Shown: positions 49,746 through 49,791 of the stretch, piece after piece
Layout: the number at the start of each line of letters is the position of its first letter
How positions within the stretch are numbered: the first letter of the stretch is position 1
Assembly: GCF_000734965.1 (NCBI RefSeq)
Contig: NZ_JMTB01000103.1
Coordinates: 1-49,791 of the forward strand
Source: Trabulsiella guamensis ATCC 49490
GTDB lineage: Bacteria > Pseudomonadota > Gammaproteobacteria > Enterobacterales > Enterobacteriaceae
Length of the DNA: 49,791 nucleotides
Reading direction: 5' to 3'
The notes under the pieces: model-generated
What the model saw: the letters and a program-made list of their open reading frames with translations, nothing else
The model's database searches: none
What the model was told of the DNA's origin: nothing
Program-made: the position numbers and the translations under genes

Positions 49746-49791
49746 CTAAGAACGTGATGAATTTCGACCCATATCTTTTTCTGACCTTTCC

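Overview
The window is a chromosomal segment of a member of the Enterobacteriaceae, moderately GC-rich and in most places collinear with the E. coli K-12 bio–uvrB–moa–ybh–rhlE–dinG–gln–dps–ompX–mntR region. The histidine-utilisation genes next to bio, the retained core order and the GC-rich REP type suggest the Enterobacter/Lelliottia/Leclercia/Klebsiella side of the family. No rRNA or tRNA gene is present to settle the genus. I recognise no prophage, insertion sequence, integron or CRISPR array. Nearly all genes are recognisable by comparison with remembered enterobacterial proteins; no database search was run.

Layout. 1–3741: end of the hut operon (hutU 3' end, hutH, HutT/ProY-type permease). 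3771–9304: ybhB, then the divergent biotin genes bioA < > bioBFCD around a BirA operator. 9305–11853: long regulatory leader (DnaA-box dyad, LexA box) and uvrB. 11877–15480: a polymyxin-resistance module, eptA-pmrA-pmrB, facing a 30-codon pmrR micro-gene, with PmrA boxes at both ends. 15519–19493: ybhK, then moaABCDE behind a ModE-like operator and a Moco riboswitch. 19574–29433: ybhL, ybhN (frameshifted), clsB, ybhP, ybhQ and the CecR-controlled exporter operon cecR-ybhG-ybhF-ybhS-ybhR. 29656–34220: rhlE, LexA-controlled dinG and ybiB (frameshifted). 34247–36310: small stress genes ybiJ, ybiI and mcbA, and a flavin-reductase-like gene. 36406–39554: rlmF and mechanosensitive channel gene ybiO. 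39682–42258: glnHPQ with an NtrC/sigma-54 control region. 42259–46299: dps, rhtA, ompX, opgE. 46582–48472: manganese regulators mntS and mntR, and transporter gene ybiR. 48574–49614: an aldo/keto reductase.

How the genes work together. Most are housekeeping units with familiar circuits: BirA on biotin synthesis, Moco and molybdate sensing on moa, LexA on uvrB and dinG, NtrC on glutamine uptake, MntR on mntS and CecR on the ybh exporter. The distinctive cluster is the lipid A modification module. EptA adds phosphoethanolamine to lipid A, PmrAB sense Fe(III)/low pH, and PmrR inhibits the competing lipid A kinase LpxT. The whole module lies between uvrB and ybhK rather than at the adiC–proP locus where E. 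coli has it.

I found no wholly new system. Best leads are the relocated pmr module with its micro-gene, an unexplained near-perfect NtrC site inside a hairpin between dps and glnH, a plus-strand terminator in the opgE–mntS gap, and two single-base frameshifts (ybhN, ybiB) that are either real decay or base-calling errors.
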